Source: Oscillospiraceae bacterium
GTDB taxonomy: Bacteria; Bacillota; Clostridia; Oscillospirales; Acutalibacteraceae
Reading direction: 5' to 3'
Length of the DNA stretch: 7,016 bases
NCBI GenBank assembly: GCA_031254555.1
Contig: JAIRUF010000049.1
Span: 1-7,016, forward strand
The position numbers were made by a program, and so were the translations under genes. The notes under the pieces were generated by a model. The model was given only the letters and a program-made list of their open reading frames with translations. It was not told the origin of the DNA and searched no databases. Positions 1 to 7,014 of the stretch are shown one piece after another. Within the stretch, counting starts at the first letter, position 1; each line of letters starts with the position of its first letter.

Positions 1-1
1 C

Positions 2-2482
2 AAGGGTCTTGACGATTTCTTAATAGACTTTACGCGTCTTAAAGATTTCTATATAAAGTTTGGTGCTATTTATCTGGATAACTTAGCGCGCGGCAGTTTT
101 GACACGCCCGTACGCGAGCTTTACAATATGTTTCCGCAGCAGCTTTCTGTCTGGAGCGGCTCCTCGGCAGTTTTAAAGGAGGACATTCTCCCGCCAAAAG
201 ACATCATAAAAAAATATACTGTGGCCATAATGGCGGGCACTGTGAAGTCCGCTCAAAATCTGGCCGATGAGCTCGTAGGCGACGGTTACAGCGCATCCGC
301 CTTTAATAGGATGCCGGACACTCTGCAGCGAGGTCGTATAAGTGTGCTTCCGGGAAGCTTGTCCGCCTCTTTGGAGTATACAAATATCGGATTTTTGCTC
401 ATAACTCAAGGCAGGGCAAATGAGAAAAAACCAAAGTCCGTAAGACAGGCAAAAAAGCTTAAGAATGCCTTTCACAGCCTTGACGCCCTCCATCGGGGCG
501 ATTATGTCGTTCAGTCCACGCACGGCATCGGTGTGTTCGAGGGTATAAAATGCCTTACTGTAAGCGGTCTTACAAAGGATTATATTAAGATAAAATACGC
601 CAAGGGGGACATTTTGTATGTTCCCGTCACCCAGCTTGACACGGTTGCAAAGTATGTCGGTCCGCGTGACGATTCCCGCACAGTTAGGCTTAACCGCATA
701 GGCGGCAAGGAGTGGGAAAACTCTAAAAGCCGCGTAAAAAGCGCTGTAAAAGACATGGCGAAAGAGCTTATAGAACTCTATTCAAAACGTACGCGCTCGC
801 CCGGATATGCGTTCTCGCGCGATATAGATATGCAAAACGACTTTGAGCGCCGATTCCCATTTGATGAGACAGATGATCAGCTCCGCTGTATTGATGAGAT
901 AAAGCGGGATATGGAAAAAACATATCCCATGGATAGGCTGCTGTGCGGGGACGTGGGCTTCGGCAAAACAGAGGTGGCCCTGCGCGCCGCCTTTAAATGT
1001 GTGGCAGACGGTAAACAGTGCGCGATACTGGTGCCCACCACCATTTTGGCTTTTCAGCATTATCAGACTATCCTCAAAAGGCTTGAGGGGTTCCCCGTTG
1101 AGATAGAAATGCTCTCACGATTTAAAACAGCCTTGGCGCAAAAAAATATAGTTACAAAACTTCGGCGCGGCGGCATTGACATAGTTGTCGGTACTCACAG
1201 GCTTATTTCAAAGGATGTGCAGTTCAGGGATTTGGGTCTTTTGGTGGTGGACGAGGAACAGCGCTTTGGCGTGGCCCAAAAAGAAAAGATAAAAGAACTG
1301 TTCCCGAATGTGGACGTGCTCACCCTGTCGGCCACACCGATACCGCGCACCCTCAATATGGCAATGTCCGGTATCCGTGACATGTCCATAATAGAAGAGG
1401 CCCCGCAGGACCGGTTTCCTGTTCAGTCCTATGTGCTTGAATATGATACGGGAGTCATCGTCCACGCTATAGAAAAGGAACTTAGGCGCGGCGGTCAGGT
1501 ATACTATATGCACAACAAGATCGAAACTATATCTCAGACGGCAAACATGTTGTCTGACATGCTGCCGGACGCGCGCATCGGGATAGCTCACGGCCGCATG
1601 GACGAGGATTCGCTCAGCGACGTCTGGCGCAAGCTTTTAGAGTGTGAGATAGATATTTTGGTGTGCACCACAATTATCGAGACCGGAGTTGACGTTCCCA
1701 ATGTAAATACCCTGATCATAGAAAACGCGGACGCGTTAGGACTGGCCCAGCTTCATCAGATAAGGGGGCGAATCGGGCGGTCTTCTAGAAGGGCGTCGGC
1801 GTATTTTACCTTTAAACGCGGCAAGAATATAAGTGAAATAGCAACCAGAAGACTCTCCGCAATACGCGAATACACGGAGTTCGGCGCCGGTTTTAAAATA
1901 GCCATGCGCGACTTAGAGCTGCGCGGCGCCGGCAACGTGCTTGGGGCGCAGCAGCACGGACACATGGAGGCTGTTGGGTACGACATGTATATAAAATTGT
2001 TAAACGAGGCGGTAAGTGAGGAAAAAGACGTAAAGCCTGCAAAAAAAGAACGGGAGTGCTTAATCGATATTCAGATAGACGCGCATATCCCCGATGCCTA
2101 TATAGACAGCCTTCCGCAGAGACTTGCCATATACAGAAGGATAGCCGATATACGCACCAAGGAGGACGCGCTTGACGTTGCGGACGAGATTACCGACCGA
2201 TTCGGAGATCCGCCGGACAGCGTCACGGGTCTCATTGACGTTTCCCTTCTGCGCAATACCGCGGCCTCCCTCAACATCTATGAGATAGCTCAAAACGCAG
2301 ATAACCTTATTTTATATATAGATTCCTTAGACATGAAGGCCGTCTCCAAACTTTCACAGGTTATGAAGGGCCGGATACTTGTAAGCGCCGGGTCAAAGCC
2401 ATACATCTCCGTTAAGATCCCCGCGGCGCACAAACCTTTAAAAATTCTTACAGAGGTCTTTGATGTAATGACTAAAAATTAA
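2..2482 (+). CDS. mfd: Transcription-repair coupling factor Mfd (5' partial)
   Basis: Mfd is an ATP-driven DNA translocase that pushes stalled RNA polymerase off damaged DNA and recruits UvrA for nucleotide excision repair. The frame is open leftward past the ATG at 128 to the window edge, so that ATG is internal. The 826 residues visible lack roughly 310 N-terminal ones, judged by the Walker lysine (E. coli K634; here residue 322), i.e. most of the UvrB-like module. Order seen: end of D1b, then D3 (about 70-150); RNA polymerase-interacting Tudor/CarD-like domain (about 160-222, GDYVVQSTHGIGVFEG); Walker A GDVGFGKT (316-323); motif Ia LVPTTILA; Walker B DEEQ (417-420); motif III SATPIPRT (443 on); motif VI QIRGRIGR (586-593); TRG motif with RGAGNVLGAQQHG (641-653); D7 from about 685, with LPQRLAIYRRIA. 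All helicase motifs are intact and the end is natural (TAA). A hairpin terminator follows at once. Family identity is essentially certain. Confidence 0.97.
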   Translation, partial: KGLDDFLIDFTRLKDFYIKFGAIYLDNLARGSFDTPVRELYNMFPQQLSVWSGSSAVLKEDILPPKDIIKKYTVAIMAGTVKSAQNLADELVGDGYSASAFNRMPDTLQRGRISVLPGSLSASLEYTNIGFLLITQGRANEKKPKSVRQAKKLKNAFHSLDALHRGDYVVQSTHGIGVFEGIKCLTVSGLTKDYIKIKYAKGDILYVPVTQLDTVAKYVGPRDDSRTVRLNRIGGKEWENSKSRVKSAVKDMAKELIELYSKRTRSPGYAFSRDIDMQNDFERRFPFDETDDQLRCIDEIKRDMEKTYPMDRLLCGDVGFGKTEVALRAAFKCVADGKQCAILVPTTILAFQHYQTILKRLEGFPVEIEMLSRFKTALAQKNIVTKLRRGGIDIVVGTHRLISKDVQFRDLGLLVVDEEQRFGVAQKEKIKELFPNVDVLTLSATPIPRTLNMAMSGIRDMSIIEEAPQDRFPVQSYVLEYDTGVIVHAIEKELRRGGQVYYMHNKIETISQTANMLSDMLPDARIGIAHGRMDEDSLSDVWRKLLECEIDILVCTTIIETGVDVPNVNTLIIENADALGLAQLHQIRGRIGRSSRRASAYFTFKRGKNISEIATRRLSAIREYTEFGAGFKIAMRDLELRGAGNVLGAQQHGHMEAVGYDMYIKLLNEAVSEEKDVKPAKKERECLIDIQIDAHIPDAYIDSLPQRLAIYRRIADIRTKEDALDVADEITDRFGDPPDSVTGLIDVSLLRNTAASLNIYEIAQNADNLILYIDSLDMKAVSKLSQVMKGRILVSAGSKPYISVKIPAAHKPLKILTEVFDVMTKN

Positions 2483-2486
2483 ACGT

Positions 2487-2545
2487 ATAGAACACATGGG
2501 AAAAGGACATCCTCGGATGTCCTTTTCCCATGTGTTCTATTTTTT
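2487..2545 (+). terminator. Intrinsic terminator of mfd, perfect 26-bp inverted repeat
   Basis: Bases 2487-2512 and 2515-2540 are exact reverse complements. In RNA this gives about 25 base pairs closed by a CUCG tetraloop (2512-2515). The stem is followed by six T residues (2540-2545), so on the + strand it is a classic Rho-independent terminator starting four bases after the mfd stop codon. It lies between convergent genes. Read on the - strand, the stem is followed only by a broken T-run (TTTAATTTTT), so it may also stop the glycosyltransferase transcript, less efficiently. That bidirectional role is inference. Confidence 0.9.
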
Positions 2546-2571
2546 GTATATGCTACAGTTCCGCTCGACTT

Positions 2572-3825
2572 TTAAGGAATATTGGCAATTTCTGAAATCT
2601 CTTTCACACAGGTATGCTCAATTGCCTTCCACTCCACTTTTCTGGGCATAATCGCCGCAACAGACAACAGCGCAAACGTGATCGTAAAGACAGGGAAGAA
2701 CAATATGGATCTCATGTACTTAAGCACCGGCTTTTTCTCCAGCATAAGCGTGAGTGCACCTATGCCGGTTAACGCAGCATAAAACATAAGCACTGTGATG
2801 AGGTTGTCTTTTAACACCACCAGCCACATTCCCGGCGCAAGCATAAGCGTAGTTATCAAAGAAAGGGCCCCAATGATTGTGGCGATCGGCATTATCAAGT
2901 TCGACAGCATGTATATGATAGAATCCATCCTGGATATATGACCCAAAAATTTAAGCGGCTGCCTCGTGCTGTATTTCCTGATTGACGGCAAAATATATGA
3001 AGCGCACTGCACCCCGCCCGAAAGCCAGCGCAGCCTCTGCGTCAGCGACTGCCTGAGTTCCGTTGGCTGTTCATCATAGAACACCGCGCTCTTCACCGGA
3101 AATATTTTCTTACCCTTGAGTATTTGATGCAGGGAAAACTCCACATCCTCGGTCAGCGTTTTGCTTGAGAATCCATTTTTAACAAGGGATGATTTAAAGG
3201 CAAAGCCTGTTCCTCCAACCATACATGAAAGCCCTAAGTTCCTCCTTGCACAGTGAAAAAAGCGCATTAAAATAAGCCAATATATGGAATAACATCCGCT
3301 GATGGTTGAATCATAAGGATTTTTTGTATCCCTATATCCTTGGGTTATATCTGCACCGTTTTGAAGCGCGTCATTTGTATGTAAAAGAAAGTTCTGGTCT
3401 GCAAGGTTGTCTGCGTCAAAAACCGTAAACGCGTCAAAGCAATCTTCATACTGATCGTTTATTATATCTATTGCCCATTTCATCGCGTATCCTTTTCCGA
3501 TTTGAGAATGGTTAAATCTCTCTAAAACGATGGCGCCGTATTTTGCCGCCTCTTTTGCGGTTTGATCTTTGCAGTTATCTGCCACGACAAAGACCGTATA
3601 ATTATCCCTGTTATAATTTTGCCGGTTTATACTGTCTATTAAATTGCCGATAACAGCCTGCTCGTCCTTTGCACATATGAGCACGGCAAACTTAAACTGA
3701 CCTTTAGCTTGAGGTATGGGCTTGTTCTTTATAAGTCCAAACAAACCTATAAGCACTTGCCAAACTGTAAAAGGTAAGAACAACATCATTATAAAATTAC
3801 ATATTTCACTTAGGTTTTGAATCAT
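2572..3825 (-). CDS. Membrane-bound family 2 glycosyltransferase (processive polysaccharide synthase type)
   Basis: Probably polymerises a nucleotide-sugar into a surface or exported polysaccharide at the cytoplasmic membrane; the sugar cannot be read from sequence. Counting 417 residues from the chosen start: an N-terminal membrane segment (about 9-31), a GT-A catalytic domain from about 45, then three or four C-terminal segments (about 307-329, 341-362, 373-393, perhaps one at 330-340). Catalytic signatures of processive GT2 enzymes are complete: D83 in VVADNC, the metal-binding DAD (D137, D139), the TED acid pair (E226-D227) and QRLRW (263-267). Length and topology resemble IcaA, NodC and HasA-type synthases, but no PilZ domain or dedicated partner gene is present. 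The start at 3825 is chosen because GAAGGG sits nine bases upstream; the ATG at 3834 directly abuts that site, giving a 420-residue alternative. It is a single gene, opposite in strand to both neighbours, with its own likely promoter. Family call strong, substrate unknown. Confidence 0.9.
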   Translation of the reverse strand: MIQNLSEICNFIMMLFLPFTVWQVLIGLFGLIKNKPIPQAKGQFKFAVLICAKDEQAVIGNLIDSINRQNYNRDNYTVFVVADNCKDQTAKEAAKYGAIVLERFNHSQIGKGYAMKWAIDIINDQYEDCFDAFTVFDADNLADQNFLLHTNDALQNGADITQGYRDTKNPYDSTISGCYSIYWLILMRFFHCARRNLGLSCMVGGTGFAFKSSLVKNGFSSKTLTEDVEFSLHQILKGKKIFPVKSAVFYDEQPTELRQSLTQRLRWLSGGVQCASYILPSIRKYSTRQPLKFLGHISRMDSIIYMLSNLIMPIATIIGALSLITTLMLAPGMWLVVLKDNLITVLMFYAALTGIGALTLMLEKKPVLKYMRSILFFPVFTITFALLSVAAIMPRKVEWKAIEHTCVKEISEIANIP

Positions 3826-3834
3826 GGTAAACAT

Positions 3835-3840
3835 CCCTTC
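3835..3840 (-). promoter_or_regulatory. Shine-Dalgarno site deciding the glycosyltransferase start
   Basis: The - strand reads GAAGGG immediately followed by ATGTTTACCATG. The first ATG (3834) has zero spacing from this site, while the second (3825) has nine bases, a usable distance. The only other purine-rich stretch, AGGAAA, is about 13 to 15 bases from the first ATG. I therefore favour the second ATG. The two proteins would differ by only three residues. Confidence 0.6.
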
Positions 3841-3928
3841 ATTGGGTTTCCTGTAACTTGGGAGAACTGGTAAAGGTATACTTTTTTTAATCTATGTTTT
3901 AAAAGTAATTTATATATTTCATATTAAC

Positions 3929-3957
3929 ATAGTAATATTTAGCACTTAAAAAGTCAA
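3929..3957 (-). promoter_or_regulatory. Putative sigma-A promoter of the glycosyltransferase gene
   Basis: On the - strand a TTGACT box (3957-3952; five of six to TTGACA) is followed by a 17-base spacer and TACTAT (3934-3929; four of six to TATAAT). Transcription would start near 3922, leaving a leader of about 95 bases before the start at 3825. The surroundings are very AT-rich, so chance matches are common; spacing and the good -35 box are the main support. Confidence 0.45.
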
Positions 3958-4165
3958 TTAAAGTACTGTAAAGAATTGTTAAATTATTTCAAAGAAAGTT
4001 CAAAGATTTCTAACTTTTTTATTCTATGCCGCGTAAAACCCACGGCATTAATTTCTCGTTTATCTTTTCAGCGTCCCCCCTTTATATGGGGAAACAGTTC
4101 CCAAAAAACCTGCAACTCCGGTGGCCGATCACACTATTATAATTCTAATATGAGTTATTCTGTTG

Positions 4166-4194
4166 TTGTAAATAATCGCAATTTATGGTACAAT
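4166..4194 (+). promoter_or_regulatory. Putative sigma-A promoter with extended -10 for rlmB
   Basis: TTGTAA (4166-4171; four of six to TTGACA), a 17-base spacer and TACAAT (4189-4194; five of six to TATAAT). TG at 4186-4187, one base before the -10 box, makes it an extended -10 element. Transcription would start near 4201, about 35 bases before the rlmB ATG. The transcript probably also covers the large gene at 5020. Confidence 0.6.
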
Positions 4195-4235
4195 TTGTGT
4201 TATTAATAACTATATATGCTATTTAGGGGGATTTT

Positions 4236-4997
4236 ATGAGCTTTTTAGAGGGCGGGGATGACCTTATAATCGGCAGGGGTGCGGTCCTTGAGGCCATACG
4301 CGCCGGCCGCGGAATTGACGCGCTCTTTATCGCTAAGGGTGACAGGGTCGGTTCTATCGGCAAAATCATATCATCCTGCAGAGACCTTGGGGTACCCATA
4401 AAAGAGGTTGACTCCAAAAAGCTTGACTCCATGTGCAACGGCGCTAATCATCAGGGGGTGGCGGCATCTGTCCCCGCTCACTCATATTGCGGCGTTGACG
4501 ATATATTAAACGCAGCGTCCCAAAAAAACGAAGAACCTTTTATAGTTATATGCGATGAGATAGAGGACCCGCACAACTTGGGAGCCATCATCCGCAGCGC
4601 TGAATGCGCGGGTGCTCACGGTGTGATTATTCCCAAACGACGCTCGGCCTCTTTAAGCTTTGCGGTGTCTAAAGTGTCCGCTGGCGCCCTTCATCATTTG
4701 CCCGTCGCCCGCGTCGCTAATTTATCGGCAGCAATAGATGACCTTAAAAAAAAGGGTCTTTGGATATACGGAGCCGATATGCAGGGACTCACCTGGTGCC
4801 AAACTGATTTAAAGGGAGCTTTGGCTCTGATAATAGGTTCCGAGGGCAGTGGTCTTGGGCGGCTTATAAAAGAAAAATGTGATTTTTTGGTCTCTCTTCC
4901 CATGAAGGGGAAAATAGAGTCTTTAAACGCCTCTGTAGCCGCGGGAATTATAATGTTTGAAGTGAGCAGGCAGAGATCCGGTTTAGGCAACTACTGA
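4236..4997 (+). CDS. rlmB: 23S rRNA (guanosine-2'-O-)-methyltransferase, RlmB-type (SpoU/TrmH family)
   Basis: Transfers a methyl group from S-adenosylmethionine to the ribose 2'-OH of a 23S rRNA guanosine (G2251 in E. coli, in the P-loop of the peptidyl-transferase centre). The 253 residues match the usual RlmB length. An N-terminal L30e-like RNA-binding domain (about 10-80; GRGAVLEAI at 13-21, NHQGVAASV at 71-79) is followed by a trefoil-knot SPOUT domain. All three SpoU motifs are complete: motif 1 NLGAIIR (N114, catalytic R120), motif 2 IIGSEGSGL (199-207), motif 3 LPMKG plus SLNASVAAG (221-237). AGGGGG lies five bases before the ATG, behind an extended -10 promoter. In many Bacillota rlmB follows cysS and mrnC; here no such partner precedes it. 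The SPOUT family call is near certain. The exact target position is inferred from the overall RlmB/TrmH-group-3 pattern; a tRNA or other rRNA target is less likely. Confidence 0.93.
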   Translation: MSFLEGGDDLIIGRGAVLEAIRAGRGIDALFIAKGDRVGSIGKIISSCRDLGVPIKEVDSKKLDSMCNGANHQGVAASVPAHSYCGVDDILNAASQKNEEPFIVICDEIEDPHNLGAIIRSAECAGAHGVIIPKRRSASLSFAVSKVSAGALHHLPVARVANLSAAIDDLKKKGLWIYGADMQGLTWCQTDLKGALALIIGSEGSGLGRLIKEKCDFLVSLPMKGKIESLNASVAAGIIMFEVSRQRSGLGNY

Positions 4998-5019
4998 TTA
5001 ATTTATAGGGTGATATTAT

Positions 5020-7014
5020 ATGCGCAATAATGACAACTTGCATCCTGACGTGTCCGTGGATGAGATTTTAGAGGATTTGTCCTCAAAGTATGATATTGAC
5101 AAGCAGGATGAGTCCGGCTCCAAGATATGGTCCTTGGATGAGATCGACTCCCTTTTGGGTATTGATAAACCGGCTGCTGAAAAAAAAGAGCCGGCCGATA
5201 AACCTGTTAAAGACGACTTCCAAAAATCGGCTTTTAAAAGCACCGTTGTGTATAAACCTGAACAGCTTTCGATGGATCAGGATACCCAAAGCGGCGCCCA
5301 TGTATATGACTCACAGCCATACAAAGACCAGCGGTTTGATGACGGTTATGAGGATGGGGAAATTGAATTTTATTCTCCTGTCTTTGACGATGACGACAGC
5401 TCGGATGATAGGCTTGATTTGACGGACAAGCTGTCATCCATATCAGCTGAGTCTGAAGATAAAAATAGTGACGATAGTGCCGACGTCCAGGCGGACTCTG
5501 ACACAAAGAAATTTGATTGGGAACCTCCTTTTAAGCGGGAGACTGACGTACATCTACCCCCTCCCGATTCAGGGCAAGACCCGCACGCCAATAAATCCAC
5601 TGCGGTTTTAGATAAACCCATTTACACGAATACGGAGCCTGCTCCCCAGTATACAAAAGATAAAAGCGCCCAAAAAAACGGCTCTGTACGCTCAAAGCTT
5701 GGGACACTGTTCAACTCTGTTTTTAACATAAAGGAATCTGATGAATATATAGACATCGATGACATAGGCACCGGCAGTGAAACTGTGGGCGATGATCCAA
5801 AAATCCGCGAAGATGCCTATGAACCTGTAAAAGCTGTTGATGAACCCGCTCCCGCTCCTGCAAATCAACAGAATCTGGCGGACATACGCCCTATCTACAA
5901 TAAAGATATCAAGCACAGCATATCCACCAAAATGGTCGAGCGCAGTATCCCCAGTGGTAAGTCGGCTATGGAGAGCGATAAGTACAGGACAAAATTTATA
6001 AATCCGCCTACACAAAGAATTGAAAAAACCGGCGAATATGAACTGAATAAATTGGGCAAGATGCCTGAACCTGTTGATCGTCCGGGAATGATGATAAAAA
6101 AGAAAAAGATCACAAACACCGCTGATCTTGAACCGATTCCCACCATCATCGCGGCAGAGGATTTGGCACAGAGCGATACAAAGGTTTTAGGTCCGCTCCC
6201 CGGCAATGACGCTTTGAGCCCGGATGAGATTGCCGGCCAGATCAAACTTACGGGGTTTGATGAAAAAGAAGAAACCGTAAAAATTGACGAGGACCTTGCG
6301 CAAAAAGAACTGAAATCCGCGCGCAGTGAAAAATTGAAAAAATTTAAACTGACCGATGATTTAGACGGCACGATTTTAGATGAACCGGACGCGGACGAAG
6401 CACTGCAGGCGGAGGACTACGACATAAAAAATTCCGTGCCCTTTATGTCTGAATACATAGACGACGAGTACGAAAAACCCAGTGATAAAGCACGGATATT
6501 AAGCGCTTTTTCAAGGGCCGGCAAGTTTAATATAACAACGATTGCGGCCCAAGCTTTAGTTTTTGTGTTTTCAGTTGCTCTCTACGCGGTCTCCGGCGTA
6601 AATGAATTTATGTTCGGCAATTCGGTTACAGGTCTTATTCTCGTCAATATGTTTTTAATACTGATTGCGGGTGTTTTTGGTATAAGCACTATTGTAAAGG
6701 GTATATCCGGCATTATTTCCCGAAAGCCGAATACGGCCACCGGTGCCGCTTTGGTCTTTGTTGTATGCCTTTTACAGTGTATTATTTTGATATTCTCATC
6801 CCATGACGCTTTTTTAAATTCAGTTATCTATGCACCGATCGCCTGCTTTTCCCTGCTTATCTCTTCTATATCAAGGTATATTAACCTTAAAAGGGCGCTT
6901 AACAATTTTGAATTTTCCACAAACGGAACCAAGATGCATTCTACAGAAAAGATATCCGAGGAGGACGACGCGCTCGAGATAGGACGCGGGCTTTTGATGG
7001 GGGAGCCCGATATC
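5020..7014 (+). CDS. Large unrecognised acidic membrane protein, 3' partial
   Basis: I do not recognise this gene. From ATG 5020 the frame stays open for 665 codons to the window edge. AGGGTGAT ends five bases before the ATG, and the start is 22 bases after the rlmB stop, so co-transcription is likely. No signal peptide. Residues 1-500 are hydrophilic, rich in Asp, Glu, Lys, Ser and Pro, with an all-acidic run (FDDDDSSDD, 122-130), and probably largely disordered. Within them are short helix-like motifs (SVDEILEDL 12-20, SLDEIDSLL 38-46, SPDEIAGQI 400-408), a basic-amphipathic stretch (223-237), a more ordered-looking island (about 289-365, including KKKK 360-363) and a Lys-rich stretch (438-443). 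Four membrane segments follow (about 506-527, 538-559, 574-593, 601-618). The chain then continues hydrophilic, and ends here in EIGRGLLMGEPDI. The long tail probably faces the cytoplasm, since no export signal precedes it. A scaffold, regulator or transporter-like protein are all possible; none is shown. Confidence 0.85.
   Translation, partial: MRNNDNLHPDVSVDEILEDLSSKYDIDKQDESGSKIWSLDEIDSLLGIDKPAAEKKEPADKPVKDDFQKSAFKSTVVYKPEQLSMDQDTQSGAHVYDSQPYKDQRFDDGYEDGEIEFYSPVFDDDDSSDDRLDLTDKLSSISAESEDKNSDDSADVQADSDTKKFDWEPPFKRETDVHLPPPDSGQDPHANKSTAVLDKPIYTNTEPAPQYTKDKSAQKNGSVRSKLGTLFNSVFNIKESDEYIDIDDIGTGSETVGDDPKIREDAYEPVKAVDEPAPAPANQQNLADIRPIYNKDIKHSISTKMVERSIPSGKSAMESDKYRTKFINPPTQRIEKTGEYELNKLGKMPEPVDRPGMMIKKKKITNTADLEPIPTIIAAEDLAQSDTKVLGPLPGNDALSPDEIAGQIKLTGFDEKEETVKIDEDLAQKELKSARSEKLKKFKLTDDLDGTILDEPDADEALQAEDYDIKNSVPFMSEYIDDEYEKPSDKARILSAFSRAGKFNITTIAAQALVFVFSVALYAVSGVNEFMFGNSVTGLILVNMFLILIAGVFGISTIVKGISGIISRKPNTATGAALVFVVCLLQCIILIFSSHDAFLNSVIYAPIACFSLLISSISRYINLKRALNNFEFSTNGTKMHSTEKISEEDDALEIGRGLLMGEPDI

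Larger units (their letters stand above)
3841..4235. other. Divergent AT-rich intergenic region
   Basis: About 395 bases separate the divergently read glycosyltransferase and RlmB genes. The left 170 bases are strongly AT-rich and hold the probable glycosyltransferase promoter and leader. The middle (about 4020-4130) is less AT-rich and holds short inverted repeats: ATGCCG/CGGCAT (4026-4048), CCCC/GGGG (4077-4091) and GGGAA/TTCCC (4089-4102). The right end holds the probable rlmB promoter. I recognise no riboswitch, T-box, tRNA or convincing coding sequence. A 76-codon frame at 3976-4206 has no credible ribosome site and low-complexity content, and I do not call it. Confidence 0.6.

Noticed and set aside
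128..130. ATG as the true start of mfd
   Set aside because: The frame continues upstream to base 2 with Mfd-like residues and no stop, and no ribosome site precedes this ATG. It is an internal methionine.
173..2293. Several antisense frames of 64-127 codons within mfd
   Set aside because: They overlap a strongly conserved gene, lack ribosome sites and show no domain-like composition.
4101..4128. Possible - strand terminator: weak stem followed by six T residues
   Set aside because: The stem before the T-run is only about three base pairs with a long loop, too weak, and no upstream - strand gene would need it.
4138..4143. Perfect TATAAT as an alternative rlmB -10 box
   Set aside because: No acceptable -35 box lies at 16-18 bases and there is no TG extension. 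In AT-rich DNA this hexamer arises easily, and the element at 4166-4194 is better.
3976..4206. 76-codon + strand frame in the intergenic region
   Set aside because: There is no credible Shine-Dalgarno, the composition reflects AT-rich DNA, and it runs through the predicted rlmB promoter.
4236..4997. tRNA (Gm18) methyltransferase TrmH instead of RlmB
   Set aside because: The N-terminal L30e-like substrate domain with GRGAVLEAI and NHQGVAA fits the RlmB/TrmH-group-3 type better, though the exact target is not proven.
5016..6371. Antisense and off-frame open stretches over the large 3' gene, including 5090-5422 on the + strand
   Set aside because: They are fragmentary and low in quality, while one frame from 5020 is open for nearly 2 kb with a good start. 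They are shadows of that gene.
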